A stretch of 64,000 nucleotides of DNA, taken from contig OV884060.1 in the NCBI GenBank assembly GCA_930367215.1, forward strand, positions 12,728,001-12,792,000, written 5' to 3'. Origin of the DNA: Pollenia angustigena (lineage: Eukaryota; Arthropoda; Insecta; Diptera; Polleniidae). Every line of letters begins with the position of its first letter. Position 1 is the stretch's first letter. A program made the position numbers and the translations under genes. The notes beneath the pieces were generated by a model that was given only the letters and a program-made list of their open reading frames with translations, had not been told where the DNA came from and made no database searches. This document shows, one piece after another, positions 1-12,864 of the stretch.

Positions 1-682
1 TACAAAACTTTACATATTTTTCTTCGCTAAACTTCCCTTATATTTTACCTTTTGACTTTATAACAACATCAAAGTGTGTATGTACCTAAAGATGTATATT
101 ATAGCAACTTTCAAATAAACAACATCGTCAGCAACAAACTGCTAAAACCAACCAGCCAGCAAAAAGCATAAAACGCACACTTTTCTAAATGAATAAATTT
201 TGCTTAAGCAACCATTTAAAAACACACCTGTTTCTTTCAGCATGAATTATCAAAAAAAAAAGTTAAGAAAAATCATTCAACTCAAAAATCAGAAAAAGAT
301 CTAATAAAATTGCAAAATAGGGGAAACATAGAAAACTTGCATAGGCAAACTATTTAAGTTTTAAAGCCAAACAAAATATTAGTCTAAGAGATGTCAAGCC
401 AAAAAGAAAATATTTTCTTTTTGACTTGATACTTAATCAAACAACAGTCAGCGATTAAAGCGAAGTTGGGAACCAGAGAGAAGAAAATAACAAATTCACC
501 TTTTTGACTTAAGCAGACTTATAAGCACAGCACACAAAAAGGTAGACAGATATTTAAAATTGTATACGCTCTATCTTGGTTATGGATTATAAAGGTTAAA
601 CAAATTTTCTAATACGATTTGTAAAAAAATTGGATTAACATAAATGTTATAAAGGTATTAAATTCTTAGTTAAGGTTAAAGG
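1..682. other. AT-rich noncoding DNA
   Basis: No open frame with recognisable protein content, no clear repeat boundary and no RNA-like fold was seen. The composition is AT-rich like the rest of the upstream region. Confidence 0.5.
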
Positions 683-2250
683 CTGGGAAACTGGAAATAT
701 GCTTTAAAAAGGTTTTCTATGCTCAGTAAATATTCAGCAAAAAACTTGAAAATATGCCCTTCAAGTTGTTAAAAGTATGCTTTAAAAAATCAGTAATGGT
801 TTACCTGAAAACAAATACTATAATAATTTTAGCGATTTAAAAAGCAAGCCAAAAATTGAAATAGCTTATACACTATAGTATATGCTAACGAATTTTAGGC
901 ATTGTACCCCACTTCGAAATGTTTGACAGTCATGGTCTCTCTAGAACAAAATTATTTTTTGAGGTTAAATTTCATATAAGAGTTATTTGTGCCGCATATT
1001 TGGCGTTATCGTAATCGAACCCGTTAACATCGTAACATTGTTCGCTTTTAAATATTTTCGAGTCGCATTGACATTCGCATCGCAACACAGAATGTGCCTC
1101 CAGAAAAGTCATCTGTTAACCAGAATCACACAATTTGTTTTCTTTCCAAAGGATCTTTTAAGCAGCCTTTTGTCTCACCGTGTCAGGTTTACGCTGCGTA
1201 TAAAGCCCATTACCCTGCCCGGTGATTAAAAATTTCAGTAGGGACCACTATTTGCCCCCGAAAAATTTCCGCCTAGAAGTCCAAGGCGGGACAGCAGCAG
1301 AGCAGATGTTCCGGCGTTTCGACATCCATCTTACAAAATCTGCATATTTTGGAAGATGAATTACCCAACTTTAACTGATGTTATCAAACACCATAGTGGC
1401 CCGTAAATAGGCCAACAAGCAGTCTAAGTTCCGCTTTCTCAAGCAGCAGAAACCTGCCTGCCCTGGACCGGGACAGTGACACAAATCTTTTGGACTGTCT
1501 TAATCCAGAAGTGGACGTCCATGCGTGAAGGTATTCGCGCTCGGCCAATTTTTGTAACTTCCCCCTGATGTGACCCACATGGACGCCTAAGAATGGGCGA
1601 CGAGCGCCCCTGTTTGCCAAGCAATCAGCCCTTTCATTGCCCGCATGGCCCTCATGGCCGGGAACCCAACAAAATGCGTAAGTCAATTTATAAATTTTTT
1701 TTTTTTTTTAAGATGCCTTTAGTAAGTCAATTGCTAGAGGCATCTTAAAACAATTTAATATGCTTCGAACAAGTAAAAAATGTTCTAAAAAATACTGCAA
1801 AAAAGCTCTTTGAACGAAGTCATGTAAAAAAAATTTAGCAAAGTCTGTGTTCATGCGGCTCATGTCTTATTGACAAGATTGCTACTTTATAGACGAGTAC
1901 ACAGATGCATGTACTGTCTTCACGTTTTGCTTTTTCATTCGTTGTTTAATTTTGTTATTGTTTTCCATATTAAAAAAGCACACATGTATCCGTACGACTA
2001 TACAAAATAAAAAACATGTCGTCAACATGACATGAATCATTTTGACGCCAATTCATGTTCAAAGAAGAAAAAGGAAGAATCTTGTCAATAAGACATGAGC
2101 CGTTTAACCTCAGATATAGTGAAAAATATGCATTAACAAATGATTGCCAAAATTCATAAGAACTCCTTAAACAGATAAATATATTTATTGCTTTTGCCTT
2201 CATTGGTCATACGAGAAAAAACATAAAATTGCATATTTACAGTTTCCCTG
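683..2250. repeat. Inverted-repeat element, AAATATGC arm motif, copy A
   Basis: The left end reads CTGGGAAACTGGAAATATGC and the right end reads GCATATTTACAGTTTCCCTG, which are inverted copies of each other. Just inside both ends the motif AAATATGC or a close variant recurs. The same termini bound a second copy at 42293-43188, which supports the boundaries. GGTTAAAG lies just before the left end and GGTTATAAG just after the right end, a possible imperfect target duplication. The interior is enlarged by later insertions, including the LINE RNase H fragment near 1.3-1.7 kb. No transposase is visible, so it is probably non-autonomous. Confidence 0.6.
1273..1686 (-). pseudogene. LINE retrotransposon RNase H tail, truncated and frameshifted
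   Basis: Translated on the minus strand, the fragment starts inside an RNase H domain with WVPGHEGHAGNERADCLA, the conserved last part of the retroelement RNase H fold (His, Asn and catalytic Asp region). It runs through LRLLVGLFTGHYGV to a stop at 1384. In a shifted frame it continues with CRFCKMDVETPEHLLCCCPA, the Cys/His-rich tail seen after RNase H in arthropod LINEs, and stops at 1273-1275. The reverse transcriptase and everything 5' are missing, as expected for 5' truncation during target-primed insertion. RNase H after the RT points to the I/LOA/R1 side of the LINEs, not CR1/Jockey. It lies inside the AAATATGC foldback element, so it probably inserted later. Not functional. Confidence 0.8.
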
Positions 2251-4332
2251 GTTATAAGTACTTTTTGGTTGTTTGGTTTAAAGCTTTTCAGCCAAAGATG
2301 TTTAAGTTGTTATTAAAATTTTGTATAAAGAAGGAATTTTAATAACAAGTTTCATGATAAATTACTTATATCATTTAGAGTACCAGAATTCGTTAAAAGT
2401 TTAAATAAAAGGCTCTTAAATGACAACTCTGCTATTGAATTCAGCTACCTCCTTTATCCAAAATTCTTTCACTGTACACCCCTTGACAGTAAAACAGAAA
2501 TTACCATGAACCTGTAACTTTATCTTTGCATAAATAAAGTTTTTAATTTTATTTTTTTTTTTTTTTTTTGTGACATGTTCTAACTAAAATGTCAGGAAAA
2601 CACGAATAAATTTTAGTAAAACTTTTTATAGAATAACAAATTTTTTTTTAAGAAAAAAAAAACAATTCATTTAATGCACAAACAATGCTTGTATGCAAAT
2701 CATGACAATGACTATATCCTTCCTGTATTTGCTTTTTTTTTTTTTTGTAAAGGAAAAAACATAAAAAAGTTTTAAATAAACCTGGCATAATAAACTCACA
2801 TGTCCTCATATGTTTTCATATTTACTTTTATGGGAATCAAGCAAAATTTGAAATAACGTTGTTTTACATTTAACACAAAAATAAATCCGACTATTTAATT
2901 TTTTTTTTTTTTTAATGCAAAACCAGAAATTTTCACGTACATAAATTGACATAGTATCGGTGCACTCAGTGTTTCGGTCATAGATTATTGACTAGAACGG
3001 AAACTATCTCAAAACAAAAACAAACAAAAAAATATCTCTCAAAGTTCCGTACGTGTGAAGTTACAGCAAACAAAGTAAACACATTTCCTACTAACCAAAT
3101 AAATCATAGTATTAGGTTTTTTTTCTCTCTCTTGCCATTCTTGTCAATTCTCTATTGTTTCAGTGTTGCCTGTACAGTAGATGAATATGAAAGTTGTTCT
3201 AGCTTGAAATTTTGTACACCAAAATCGGGCGTTAGAACAGGGTTAAAAAATTGCTAAAAACTTTTAAAATAAATGCCGAAAACGGCGTAGTGTTATAAAT
3301 CCGAAGGCACTTAAGACATAAAGCCGTATTTCAAATCACTTTAAGGAGTGAATTAAAGCCATTATGGTGTTATTGCTCATTAAACGTTTGTTTCTTAAAT
3401 ATAGTTCTGGGCTTCAAAATGTGGCCCCAGGAAATCTAAGCGTGTGTATTTTCACACATTTTGATGTTAATGTAAAAATTTTAATTTCTTTTTGTTTTGA
3501 ATTTTAGAACAACAAACAACTTCGTAATGCAGACAAACTAGCTCCCACCTCTGATTTATACTCTCTCACTCTCTGTATGCTTAATATGACCAGTGATGAC
3601 AACTCTTGAAACACTAAAATCCTGAATATATTTGAAAAACGGGCTAAAAAGTGGATAAAATCAAAATTATGTTTTCAGTACGTTACTCTGCTTTTATTTA
3701 AATGCACAAAAACGTGTAATATCTAGGACACAATTTAATTATAAGTACCATCGTATTTAGCGTGTCCAAATCTATTTGCTACAAATTCATTTTTGTATCT
3801 GTTATAGGAGGGTTATTAACCCTAAAAAACCTAAAAGGCTAAGTTGTTTTCCTAAATGACTGTTTTGGCATAACCGCCTAAGTCAATTCAGGGTAACAAC
3901 ATATATAAACATTTGGGAGATTCACAAGTCTTAAGATAATAACATGAAAAAATACGACTGTTGTGAACAACCCCTCATAATTTAGTGTGCTATTTTGAAT
4001 TTAAATCAGCTGATTTAAAACAATATAAAAAAATAAATATTTACCTTAAATAAAAATATTTTTAAGTTATAATCCATGAATTAATAAATTAAATTAGATC
4101 TTACCTGACTATTTGCCGTTTTTCAAACGCAAATCACAAATAAATTTTATTGTATTTGTCTACCAAACAGCAGAGTCCTAAGCCGATATAATTTGACGCC
4201 GCATGAGATTTGTTGCCAAAATTATTCGCCGCATGTTAAATACGGATGTTAGCCGGATAAAACTATAACATCAACGGCGACGGCTACAAAAACTTATGCG
4301 ACACGGCTCAGCCGCCCAGCGCTGGTTTTTTC
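2251..4332. other. AT-rich noncoding DNA with homopolymer tracts
   Basis: Several poly(T) and poly(A) runs occur, for example near 2552, 2641, 2738 and 2899. The short open frames (such as 2988-3257) have no recognisable domain. Near 4170-4320 there is a small GC-richer patch with repeated GCCG words. No gene seen. Confidence 0.45.
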
Positions 4333-5088
4333 TTAATAACCCTTGTGTTAACATGAAAAATATTTATAAAGAATTAAAATTTTTAAACAAGCTTCTGAAT
4401 CGCCGTTATTTAACTTAAAAGAAAGCGAATTCAGATTCTAGATTAATTTTTTTGCTCCTCTGATACTCAAAAAAATTTGCTTAAACTTTAACCATCGCAA
4501 TATGCGATTTGCTGCCTACTGTTTTTTGCCTTATTGTATTGTAATCTTTTGTATTAATCAAACTTTTTTAATATATGTTACATTTGTGAATAGCGTTATA
4601 TGTACAGCGCTTTAAAAAGACTTGTTCTTGTTGCACTGTGTACCAAATAAATATATAAATAAATAAATTAAAAAATATGCGCACCCGGTACCCAATACAA
4701 TAACTTTATGGGACAAAAAAAAAACACGTTTAACATGCTCAAAAAATTCAATAAACTAAATTCTGTATCATACAATTACATAAGTTTAGTTTCCAAAGCG
4801 TTAGTATTATAATACGGGGAAGTCACATTAGCATATCATGTATGATCAAAAATGTTCAACTGTTATAGTAAAAAATACTGTCCTGCATAAAAATTTTAAG
4901 TTTTAGCCGTTCTGCAATACAAAGTTAAAAATCACATTTTACCATAAATATAATTTTATAAGCTTTTAAAAATTTAATTTTATATCATCAAAATATGGAT
5001 TATTAATACATTATAGTATATGGGTACCCGGGTATCCTGGGTGCTAAACAATGTGGATAAAGTTGGGTATTAACACAAGGGTTAATAA
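4333..5088. repeat. Candidate inverted-repeat element with AACCCTTGTGTTAA ends
   Basis: The left end reads TTAATAACCCTTGTGTTAA and the right end reads TTAACACAAGGGTTAATAA, which is its inverted copy with one mismatch. Further in, CACCCGGTACCCAATAC near 4682 is mirrored by GGGTACCCGGGTATCCTGGG near 5022, so the right arm looks like an array of GGGTA words. No target duplication was obvious. The interior also holds a stretch resembling a LINE 3' end. Confidence 0.45.
4561..4672 (+). repeat. Probable LINE 3' end with AATA-repeat tail
   Basis: The stretch ends in a short (AATA)n run (AATAAATATATAAATAAATA). A very similar tail follows the recognisable LINE C-terminal coding fragment at 20990-21675. 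No coding sequence of this copy remains, so the assignment rests only on the tail and on the general look of a LINE 3' UTR. Confidence 0.3.
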
Positions 5089-5887
5089 CGATGGTACAAT
5101 AAACATAGCAAGCAAAGTTCTATAAATTTAAGACACTTTTTGTTTTCAAAGCAACAAAAATATTTTCAAACCCTTGTAAAATGTTAGAACATTATGACAA
5201 TATAACATGATAGTACACCTTGTGAATACCCCAATTATTTCTCCATTTTAGCCAACATTAACTTAAGTCGTTTATCTTTAAACTTTATGAATTATTATAT
5301 AGGAATAATAACCTAACTCAAAATGAGAAAAAGAATCTGAACAATTTTGGCAAAGAATAATAATTTATGTCAATTTAGCTGCGCTGAAAGTTTTTTATTT
5401 TATCGGGAATAAAAGTTTTAACATTTTGACTTTGACTAAGTGTTTTTTACGGTAATATCTTTCGACTACGAGCATAAACAACTATTTTTTCTTAACAACT
5501 AAGTAAAGAAATTCGTTTCTGTGGAATCTGTAGCAAAGTTTTCCAAAAAAGCCGTCTCCTGATTTTCAGTGAAGATTCCAAGCTTTAAACTGCTGTTATG
5601 GCTGTTATGACTTGTGACCATAGATATATTTTTTTTAAGTTAAACAACAAAAATTTTGAAGCAAAACATATTATTAAGAAATAGTTTTGAGTATGAGATT
5701 ATTTAATTTTCAATTGAATTTAGACACAGCTGTAGCTTAAAAAAATCATTTTAATCCTTTTCAAACTGGGGCTTGTAAAATAAAATTTTCTGGTCTTGAT
5801 CATGGTCGTCTTTATTCCATAAATCACTCCCACGTTAGGTATTTCGAACCTTGAATCAGTTAACTCATGAAACTCTCTCAACTTTAG
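5089..5887. other. Noncoding DNA leading into a LINE remnant
   Basis: No recognisable domain from 5089 to about 5740. From about 5740 the plus strand probably belongs to the decayed upstream part of the LINE that follows, but stops occur in every frame and I could not identify an endonuclease domain. Confidence 0.35.
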
Positions 5888-7599
5888 CGTTTTATTACAG
5901 ATTGTTATTTTAACAAATTTAATACGGCAGTCGACGGTAAAAAAGCTTGGAATCAAATTCGTGATATTGGCATTGGTAAGTCAACTGTCAGGACAGTGGA
6001 TGGTGACGTCAACTTGTCGAATGAAACCTTTGTTAAAATCCCTCTGCCAAATGTTCAAACTGACTACTATGAAAAACTCACTTTCCCCGACACTAGTATA
6101 AGTGAATTTGATTTCCGCTGCCTAGACCTGTTTGATGTAGTTGAAGGTTTCTTTTCAGTTAAATATAACGCTGTTGGGTTAGATGATATTAACCCTAGAT
6201 TTGTGCGAATAATCTTGCCTTGGATAGTCCGTTTTGTCACCCACTTATTTAATACGATTATTACCACCAGCACTTTTCCAATGGATTGGAAACATGCCAA
6301 AATAGTTCCCGTGCCTAAGGCTGACAATGAGTACCAACCTATTGCAATCCTTCCCTTTTTATCCAAAGTATTTGAACGACTGTTACATAAGCAGATTTCT
6401 GAGTATGTTAACGAGAACAATCTATTAACTGATCGTCAGTACGGTTTTAGGCCACAGCGTAGCTGTATTACTATCTTATCAGATGTGATACAGGAAATCC
6501 GGGGAAACTTGGATGAAAGTAAAATATCGTTTCTGGTTCTACTGGACCATTCAAAGGCATTTGATACAGTGCATCATTCAATTTTATGTCTAAAATTGTC
6601 AAAAATGTTTAACTTCTTCATACTTGCTGTGAGGCTGATGTTGTCGTATCTTATAAACAGATCTCAATCCGCCGCGCAAGGTGAATCTATTTCAAATCCG
6701 TTACGGGTCACAAGAGGTGTTCCACAGGGTTCAATACTCGAACCCCTTCGTTATTCGTTAGATTCAAATGATCTTCCCCAACAAATCCGTTTTTGCAATG
6801 TTCAGATGTATGCTGACGACGTTCAGCTGTATCTAAGTAGTAGCAAGGAGCTATTTTTGTCTAAAGTGCTGGAGCTGAATTATGATCTAAATAATATTTT
6901 CGTTTGGGCTTCAGCAAATGGCTAACGACTTAATCCAGGGAAATCTAAATGCTTAGTTATAAGCAAGAACATGTTGGGGATAGAGGATGAGGTGAATATT
7001 TTCTTGGGAGGGTCAACAATTGAGATTGTAAGTCAGGCTAAGAATTTAGGTGTAACATTTAATAAAAGTTTAACTTGGTCAGATCGTATTACACAAGTCT
7101 GTGGTAGAACCTACGGCATGCTACGGAGCTTTTGGGTGACCCAATACTTTACTCCGTCGAAAGTTAGTTATATTTACTACCAACGCTTTTATATTCATCC
7201 GACATATTTGCTGGTTGTAACTCAGGGGATACGAGGAAACCTAAAACAACTTTTAACAACATCGTAGGATACGTTTTCGAACTGGGAATATTTGATCATG
7301 TGTCACTATTCTCCATTCGTATATTCAATATTACATTTGATAACTTCCTTATTTTCAAAAACTTAATATTTCTTTATAAAGTTATAATGCCAAAGGAACC
7401 AAAGTATCTCTTTGATCGCTTGCGATTTGCCAGATCACCAAGAGGTAAATTGTTGATTCAATTTAGATATCGTAGCCACGCTTCTGAATGTCAGTTCTTT
7501 ATTCTTAGCATCTGTCTCTGGAATGAACTCCCTGATAATTTGCAGACTACTAGCAACGCAATGAGGTTCAGAAGATTACTTAAAGAACATCTTTCGTAA
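5888..7599 (+). pseudogene. CR1/Jockey-type LINE reverse transcriptase, decayed
   Basis: This would copy LINE RNA into DNA at the insertion site. The reading frame is open from 5888, just after a stop at 5885. It shows the pre-RT linker (AWNQIRDIGIGKSTV) and then the RT blocks: fingers near KIVPVPKADNEYQPIAILPF, motif A near LVLLDHSKAFDTVHH (about 6538-6585), motif B as TRGVPQGSILEPL, where the usual second Gly (LGPL) is Glu, and motif C as MYADDVQLY (about 6804-6830) with both catalytic Asp. A TAA at 6923-6925 interrupts the frame. The same frame continues with CLVISKN and a thumb-like region to 7267, and a frameshift leads to the C-terminal part (YLFDRLRFARSPRG, LWNELPDNLQ) ending at 7599. 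No RNase H follows. The endonuclease part is not recognisable. Inactive. Confidence 0.88.
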
Positions 7600-8097
7600 A
7601 TTTTATTAATGAAATTTTATTAATGATGTAGCAATATAAAAAATAGTTAAAACCATACATGTTAAATTCCAATTAGAATTAGCAATTGATGCAATTAGTT
7701 TATATTCTCTAATTCATCAAACAATTAGAAATAGTTCAACTAATTCCCATTAGATAATTTAAATTTCTATTCCAATGGTAAAACTAATTGCAATTAGTTG
7801 CTATTAGCAAAAAAAATTGGTTTACCTTTACAATTAGAAATCTAATTGACTTCTGCTAATGCAATTAGATATTCAATTAGCTCGAATTAGAATCAATTAA
7901 ATATCCTAAAACGTTATTTTTTAATTTTGTTATTTTTTTATTTATTTAATTTTTATTTATTTTTCATTATTTTAAAATTATTCAAATTTAATTAAATCAA
8001 TGTATGGTAAACTTTTCAGATTCTAATACTGTTATTTATAAGATATTATGTCTTGTTGTGTTAGAAAATCATATTTAATAAATACAAATACAAATAA
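7600..8097 (+). repeat. 3' UTR and tail of the LINE at 5.9-7.6 kb
   Basis: The noncoding stretch after the RT C-terminus ends in AATAAATACAAATACAAATA, a simple-repeat tail of the kind that closes many fly LINEs. It is interrupted by an array of AATTAG words. The exact end, about 8097, is inferred from the tail. Confidence 0.5.
7663..7906. repeat. AATTAG/CTAATT motif array, foldback-like insert
   Basis: In about 240 bp the word AATTAG or its complement CTAATT occurs well over a dozen times, in both orientations, so the stretch can fold back on itself almost anywhere. The outer parts (CCAATTAGAATTAGC on the left, AATTAGCTCGAATTAG on the right) are roughly mirrored. It interrupts the LINE 3' UTR, so it is best read as a later foldback insertion. 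No clear target duplication was seen. Confidence 0.55.
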
Positions 8098-9928
8098 TTG
8101 AGCAATTGCATTTTTATAACAACGAACCGTATTTTAAAAGATTTTTTATTCGCACATATTAAAACTTTTCAAACAGATTTTACAATTAACAGTATTGCCA
8201 GAAATACAAAAAATTTAGCCCTACCGAATAAAAAGTAAAAATGGTCTAGAATAGTAATAAGAATGGAAATAAGAATAGTAATAAGGTCGTTTTTTAGTAT
8301 AGGGCTAACATCTTTTTCGCCTTTAAGGTACTTAAAAATATGCTAAGCTAACCCTAAAAGTTCTTAGTTGGCATCACTGTCAATAACTCTCCTCTAGTTA
8401 AATGCGAGCAGTATTACCGTTAGCAAATATCAACATGGTGAATTTTTGATAGCTTTGCATAAGAACAATAAGCAACACAACACACATTCATGGTAAAGTG
8501 GACATGAAAGTATGTGTTTCCGGTGTTTGTTTACTTGGCAAATGTATTCAAACGACAGACACTTCCTGAAATATAAATACAGACTAATACAAGTATATAT
8601 TTTAGACAAACACGGACACATTTACAAAAAAAAAAATTCTATAAACTATTTTTCTTTTTATTTTATATAAATAGATATTTTTGTTGGTCGAGCTAGTATT
8701 TACTTTCATGTAGTATAATTTTTTGTTTTTTGTAATTTTATTCCTTTTTTTTTGCTGTTTGCAAATTTAACTCTGATATTGTCATTTATTTTCTATTATT
8801 TGTATGTGCTTTGCAAACAAATATGGATGGATGGATGGATATGTGTTTCTTTTTATCAAAAATCATCTTTATCATTTTTTGATTAAGATTCAGATTTGTA
8901 CATTTGTAACAATTTATGTCAGTCATAATCTTTGAAGGGAAAAATTGTATTTATTTGTTTTTTAAAAGAATACAAAAAAAATTTTTTTTTTAAATAAAGA
9001 AATATAAGATGAGGTTTTGATAGAAGATTATTACAAAATATTGTTATTTTGATAAGAGTAGAAATATTTTGTAACAGAAAAAAAAAAAAAAAAAACTAGC
9101 TAAATAGTAAAATGGATGGAATTTTAAGATATTTTTAAAGGAAAAATTTAAATTTATTTTTACCGCAAAGAATCACTTATTTTAAGTAACAAAACGAATT
9201 TTGAGGTACAACTTAAAATTTACTATAAACAGAAACATTTTGAAATTGTGCCTCATCTAGGATTCATGCGCAAGTTTAAATGAATATAAGAGTCCTTTTT
9301 TCGATTAGTATCTAAACATCGTTACCTAAAGCGCAAAAAGCCCTAGCTAACCAACAATTGAAAACCAACTTTTTCATTTATTTCAAAGTATTGCATTAAC
9401 ACAAATGTCGACACAAGAAAAATTTTGGAATCTTTCGAATAAAATCAGCGACTTTATTAACAATAAATAAACGGCCTTCTCTACAAGAGATAATACAATA
9501 AACGTTTAAAGGCGTAACTAACAGTTTGTATAATTTGCAACATTGTTCATTGTCAAAACAACTCAATGGGTTTTGCAAAAAAATAGAAGAAAAACGAGCA
9601 GTTCAAAGCAATTTATCAAATTATCATTTTGAATTTTTTTTTTCTGTCCCTGCAAAACTTTAAAATGCTAGAAAGGGGCTTTGGAGTTTTAGGTAAGGAT
9701 ATACACATTTATATGAAATTTAATGGCGTCATAGCAATTTTAGAGAGGGTTTTATATGGGACCTATGCAGGGCTGCCAGATAAATTTGTGAAGAAATAGT
9801 CAGTTTCCCGAGAAAATATAAAAAAATCGTCTATATTGTTTCGAAAAATCATCAAAAAAAAATCGGACAACTTTTAGTTTTTTTTTTTATAAAATTTTTG
9901 TTCGATTTTTATAAAAAGAAAATCAGAA
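8098..9928. other. AT-rich noncoding DNA with a GGAT microsatellite
   Basis: A four-fold GGAT repeat lies near 8824-8840, with poly(A) and poly(T) runs near 8625, 8980 and 9080. The short open frames at 8430-8621 and 9396-9578 (minus) have no recognisable domain. Confidence 0.45.
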
Positions 9929-10290
9929 GTAAGGAAAAAACATGTTAAATCAATTAAAAATGGATAACCATTCAGAAAAGCAAATTTCGATCCACCAAAG
10001 GTTAAAATACAATTTGGTTTAAGGATTGATGTTTGACTAGTGACGTCAGCAGTCGTCGATGGCTGCGAGTGTAAGACGGCAAATCCATCTGAGGAGATGG
10101 AGTGGTTGCGATCGAAACATGTCATGGTAACCTGCCGGCCAGGGTTCGAGCCCCGGCCACGGTCAAGAATGAAAGATTATCAATAACAAGTTTAATTAAT
10201 TTTCATGTTGTAAAATTCCTTTCTTCATAAAAATAATTTAATGAAAATTAAATTTGATGAACTAATTAAAATATTAAAAATTTGGATTAA
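9929..10290 (+). repeat. tRNA-derived SINE, type 1 head, copy 1
   Basis: A short retroposon made by LINE enzymes from a Pol III transcript. An A-box-like word (GATGGAGTGGTTGCGATCG, near 10098) is followed about 40 bp later by a good B box (GGTTCGAGCCC, near 10143) inside a GC arm (GGCCAGGG...CCCCGGCC). The AT-rich tail contains ATTATCAATAAC-like words, a CATGTTGTAAAATTCC-like segment and ATTTAATGAAAATTAAAT. The same sequence recurs at 19266-19640 (-), 60048-60325 (-) and 60354-60722 (+), which sets the ends. A minus-strand open frame here has the same N-terminal peptide as a plus-strand frame at 60224; both are just SINE sequence, not genes. Confidence 0.85.
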
Positions 10291-10330
10291 AAAAAAAAAA
10301 ATATTCAAACAAAAACATAATAACTTCATG

Positions 10331-10660
10331 CCCAGCTAGCATTTTCAATCGTGTTAGAGCTGCTGGGAGTCCCATGAAGAGCGTCTTTGATCGTCGATGA
10401 TCGCATTTTTTAATCGTAGAAGATTCCTGACACGGGAAAAATTGTAACACAAGTGAGATTCTTCCATAAAAAGACGCTTCTTCAATCGTTCTGGGAATCG
10501 TTTAAGACGCGGTAAAGATAATCTAACGAGACTTTCATGTCAAGAATCGTATGAGACTCATGTAGAATTTCTCTTACAACTCGTGAAATGCTCGCCGTAT
10601 AATTGTTGAAAATATGATTTATACAGAGAGTCGTAAAAGGTTCATCCGATGATGGTTTGA
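10331..10660. repeat. One end of a CCCAGCTAGCATTTT element with AATCGT arm
   Basis: The stretch opens with CCCAGCTAGCATTTT, identical to the terminal inverted repeat of the larger element at 36415-38579. Behind it come many words such as AATCGT, GATCG and GAATCG (about 10348-10560), an arm of one recurring motif. The matching opposite terminus was not found, so the right boundary is only approximate. Confidence 0.5.
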
Positions 10661-11459
10661 CGAAAGATAAACAAAAAACAAAGTGTAGCTTTGTTGTTTT
10701 TATATTCTAAAAATAATCAAAGATTTTCTTAAGACTTGCATATTACAGCTGTACCTAAAAGAAAGCGGCATGCGTTTTCTAGTTTTTGAATAGAGCGGCC
10801 GAAAAGCTTTGCAATTGGAAAAAACAATTTTAACAGCTCGTTTCATAGTAAAGTTTGCCGCTATTATTAATTAATAACGCCAATTTACCTTCTTTTTTGA
10901 TGGTCAATTTAGCGTTTTTATCTTTATTTGTATTTATAATTTGTGGGTTTTATTTTACAAAAAAGCTATCACTTCTGTTCGTGACACAACGTTGACGCTA
11001 TTGCTTTGGTATGGCATATGGCAGAATTCCGCTCTTATTAAGGTACGACTTTTAAACATTCAAATATTAAAAAAACAAAATTGTCAGAAATTTGAATGTT
11101 TTATTCAGACTTTGGAGACTGAAACAAATCGTCACTTTTTAGAAAAATATCAACAAATCGGCACTTTGCTATTTTCGGAACAAAAAATCGTCAAAATGAC
11201 GATAAATGGTCAAATCTGGCCGCCTTGGACCTATGGTCAGTGATGGACATACAAGTAATAATTGCCATGACAGAGTATATATTTTAATACTTATTGTTGT
11301 TTACTTTTATATCAACTGGATTTAAAAGTTTTATTTTTTCTGGCAGATGACTGTAGTGTCATGCTGGAGAAAATCTCTGATTTAAAGAGGCCGGCTAACT
11401 TTCTTATCTATTATCGCATATCGTTGGATATATTTTTCTTTACTGAATAACAACAAGGC
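10661..11459. other. Noncoding DNA
   Basis: The open frame at 10941-11243 contains no domain I recognise and has the composition of noncoding sequence. Nothing else supported. Confidence 0.4.
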
Positions 11460-11880
11460 TGCCATTTCGTTCCTAGCGAGTGTCTATACGATATCCAGGT
11501 TAAGTGCCTAATATCTTCAAGTAAAATTGCGAAAAATTTGGATGTGAACGCTAAGGTGGATAAGCTTGCCATACAAAGTAGTCGTCTGGCTGATAGATTT
11601 ATTGATCAACTCGTTGGCTTTCCAATGGCTTACTGTACGTTACTCATCCAACGCAAATCCAACCGCTTCGTATTCTGGGCATTATGTCCCGATTATGATG
11701 AACGGAGAATCAGCTTCGTACTTGGGCTCCATCGGGACCAGATTAGAACAGTGGTCTTAGTGATAGCTGGGCACTTTTGCGAGGAGAATGGGTCTAGAAC
11801 TCAATGACAACTGCAGAAGTTGTCATGCCGTAGAGGAAGATAAAATTTTGTTTCGTTTTTTGTGTCAGTCTGCTTAAATT
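11460..11880 (+). pseudogene. LINE RNase H tail, truncated and frameshifted
   Basis: The plus-strand frame from 11538 reads DVNAKVDKLAIQSS, which corresponds to the GNEKADELA part of retroelement RNase H. After a shift of frame it continues with DQIRTVVLVIAGH and then CRSCHAVEEDK, the Cys-rich tail that follows RNase H in fly LINEs. Catalytic residues upstream of the ADELA region are lost or out of frame, and the RT is missing. A downstream stretch near 12658 (CCTAACCTAACTT) could be the 3' tail of the same insertion, because another LINE fragment here (55.4-56.0 kb) ends in the same kind of repeat. Inactive. Confidence 0.6.
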
Positions 11881-12864
11881 CAGGACATTAAGTAGCAATA
11901 CCTGAGATGTCCGGTGTTTGCCTGTTTGAATGATCTATCTAGGATAGAATTAAAGTTGCTTCTTCTCTTCATTATAAATACGAATTGTATGAATTCTGCA
12001 GTGGCGCCTATTGAATAACTGCTATATATGATGGGCATGGCGATAAGTATCACAAAGGGACCAATGAAGCATATAATGACGCTAGGAACACAACTGAAAC
12101 GAATTATTGGCCGCAAATATTCTTCGCTAAGAAGAAAACATATTAATGTGTATGAAAATATACACACTCATGACGTCGGCGAAATTTGCCATATGCGGCG
12201 AACATTGCAATAGATTTAATTATATTTCTTAAGCCCGCGAACGACGATCAATCAGTATAATGTGACCATGTTTGGTTTTAGTTTTCAAGTGTTTTAGTAA
12301 ACAAAGTCAATTTCTACCTAAAAAAATTTTTTATTTTATAACATTTAAAACAAATATACGAAAAAAAATTGACGATAATGAATAAAACATTTTTGTATTC
12401 CCGAATATAACTTTGAAAATTGGTTTTTGTGGAATTTTGAGTATTATTTTTTTAATGTGAGCACACTTTTTTTCGCTCTTTGCACAAACAGTAAATAACT
12501 TTCTCGATTATAACTGCTGTTAATATTTCATCGTTATTGTGCTTCATACGCCGAATTTACACAACGAATTTTTATCGACAACTTCGTTGTGTTGGGCAAA
12601 ATTCGTCGTTCATCCCTGCTGTGTTCCAAGCATAAGGTGTCTTCTCGATGCTCAATAATCCTAACCTAACTTGACTTTTATATCAATACCAATACTTAAA
12701 AGGAATTAATGGCATTAAAAGCTGTTTTCGGGAGTAGAATTTGAACGGAAGAGGTGGCTAAACTTGGACCGATTTGAATAAAATTAGTGAGGATGATTAA
12801 GGTTGCAACAAGATCTTTGTGGACTAGATAACTTAACAAAAATAAGTTTTTTTTTTTTGAGGTT
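11881..12864. other. Noncoding DNA with small hairpins
   Basis: A short hairpin lies at 12561-12590 (ACAACGAA mirrored by TTCGTTGT). A weaker inverted pair (AACGACGA near 12240, TCGTCGTT near 12602) encloses about 370 bp and may mark a decayed foldback element. No gene seen. Confidence 0.35.

Noticed and set aside
5996..5998. Start codon of the LINE frame at 5996
   Set aside because: It is a GTG in the middle of the protein; the same frame carries LINE-like sequence upstream to 5888.
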